Virus record (IMG/VR): IMGVR_UViG_3300032213_000150
Coordinates: 1-31,978 of that record
DNA from: a virus
Strand: one strand, 5' to 3'
DNA length: 31,978 nt
In this document: piece after piece, positions 31,722 to 31,978 of the stretch
Numbering within the stretch: the first letter of the stretch is position 1
Layout: every line of letters starts with the position of its first letter
Position numbers and translations under genes: made by a program
The notes under the pieces: generated by a model
Seen by the model: only the letters and a program-made list of their open reading frames with translations
Told to the model about the DNA's origin: nothing
The model's database searches: none

Positions 31722-31978
31722 ACCATACGTCCTTTTGTCTTGCCTTTAGTGGCGCAGCCATCAGCCGCAGTTGCATACCCGCCATCCGCGCAGTTCCATG
31801 CCCTCAAAGACTTATTAATCCTTGAATCCGGATCGTTGGCCGTCTTTGCGCTGGTCAGCTTCTTTTTCATTCCACTCATCCTCGCACAGAAAGAGTCGCG
31901 CCGGGAGCCGCCTTCGGGCTGGGGCCGTTTCAAATTCATGCCTTGCGCTTTCGCAGAGGCTCGCCCTTTGGCGTTCAA
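31718..31978 (-). CDS. Small basic phage protein, DUF6321-like (partial, 5' end outside window)
   Basis: The visible 86 residues have NLKRPQPEGG, RRDSFCARMSGMKKKL and a KSLRAWNC segment, the blocks of a small basic family widespread in aquatic phages (possibly DUF6321; from memory). The C-terminus is ADGCATKGKTKGRMV, related to the tails of the 138- and 169-residue proteins, and CADGGY precedes it. The first codon in the window is TTG with no upstream sequence, so the real start lies beyond the right edge. Function unknown. Confidence 0.6.
   Translation of the reverse strand: MNAKGRASAKAQGMNLKRPQPEGGSRRDSFCARMSGMKKKLTSAKTANDPDSRINKSLRAWNCADGGYATAADGCATKGKTKGRMV

Noticed and set aside
2026-31978. 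Lysogeny genes, tRNA genes or insertion sequences in the late block
   Set aside because: No integrase, repressor, transposase, cloverleaf-like sequence or terminal inverted repeats were seen, and gaps between genes are too short to hold them.

Overview
The window is a 32-kb piece of a tailed double-stranded DNA bacteriophage genome. It probably has podovirus (short-tail) morphology, because it encodes a P22 Gp10-like DNA-stabilisation/tail accessory protein, a small neck adaptor protein, several fibre-type proteins and a block of large Ala/Gly/Gln-rich proteins that look like internal virion (ejection) proteins. Gene style and repeat families recall freshwater/aquatic phages known mainly from metagenomes. 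A Gram-negative, perhaps betaproteobacterial, host is only an impression. No integrase, repressor, tRNA, IS element or CRISPR array was seen. Terminase, portal and capsid genes are not in this window.

Layout. Left end, plus strand (1-1961): the end of a DUF927-type ATPase/helicase gene (replication module, cut by the window edge) and a small overlapping gene, closed by a hairpin terminator at 1999-2027. Everything else (2026-31978) is one uninterrupted minus-strand late block of about 35 genes, read from right to left. In transcription order: (i) 31978-29629, a run of small, very basic proteins with shared Lys/Gly-rich C-terminal tags, plus a holin-like membrane protein; (ii) 29629-26015, neck/adaptor and small virion proteins; (iii) 26004-20657, fibre/receptor-facing proteins, including an 11-repeat protein and three tandem paralogues that each carry exactly six kelch-like repeats; (iv) 20628-18753, a coiled-coil protein, a GT-A glycosyltransferase and a conserved hypothetical; (v) 18743-16957, a lysis cassette (secreted small protein, coiled-coil protein, two-TM protein, 3TM-type holin, GH24 endolysin); (vi) 16948-2026, the Gp10-like protein followed by the putative ejection set of 985, 353, 496 and 2325 residues, the last with a HETIH zincin motif.

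How it works together. Genes are packed tightly. Most junctions are ATGA/TGATG/TAATG overlaps, or short 8-10 nt gaps in which the upstream stop codon is part of the next Shine-Dalgarno sequence (TAAGGA). This suggests one long translationally coupled late transcript; no internal promoter or minus-strand terminator is evident. No gap exceeds 70 bases, so there are no unexplained non-coding stretches. The less ordinary content is the triple six-repeat propeller-like array, a Lys-rich C-terminal tag shared by several small basic proteins, an A-x-G-G motif spread over nine virion-type proteins, FFxQF motifs at both ends of the giant protein, and DUF4214 repeats in a putative ejection protein.
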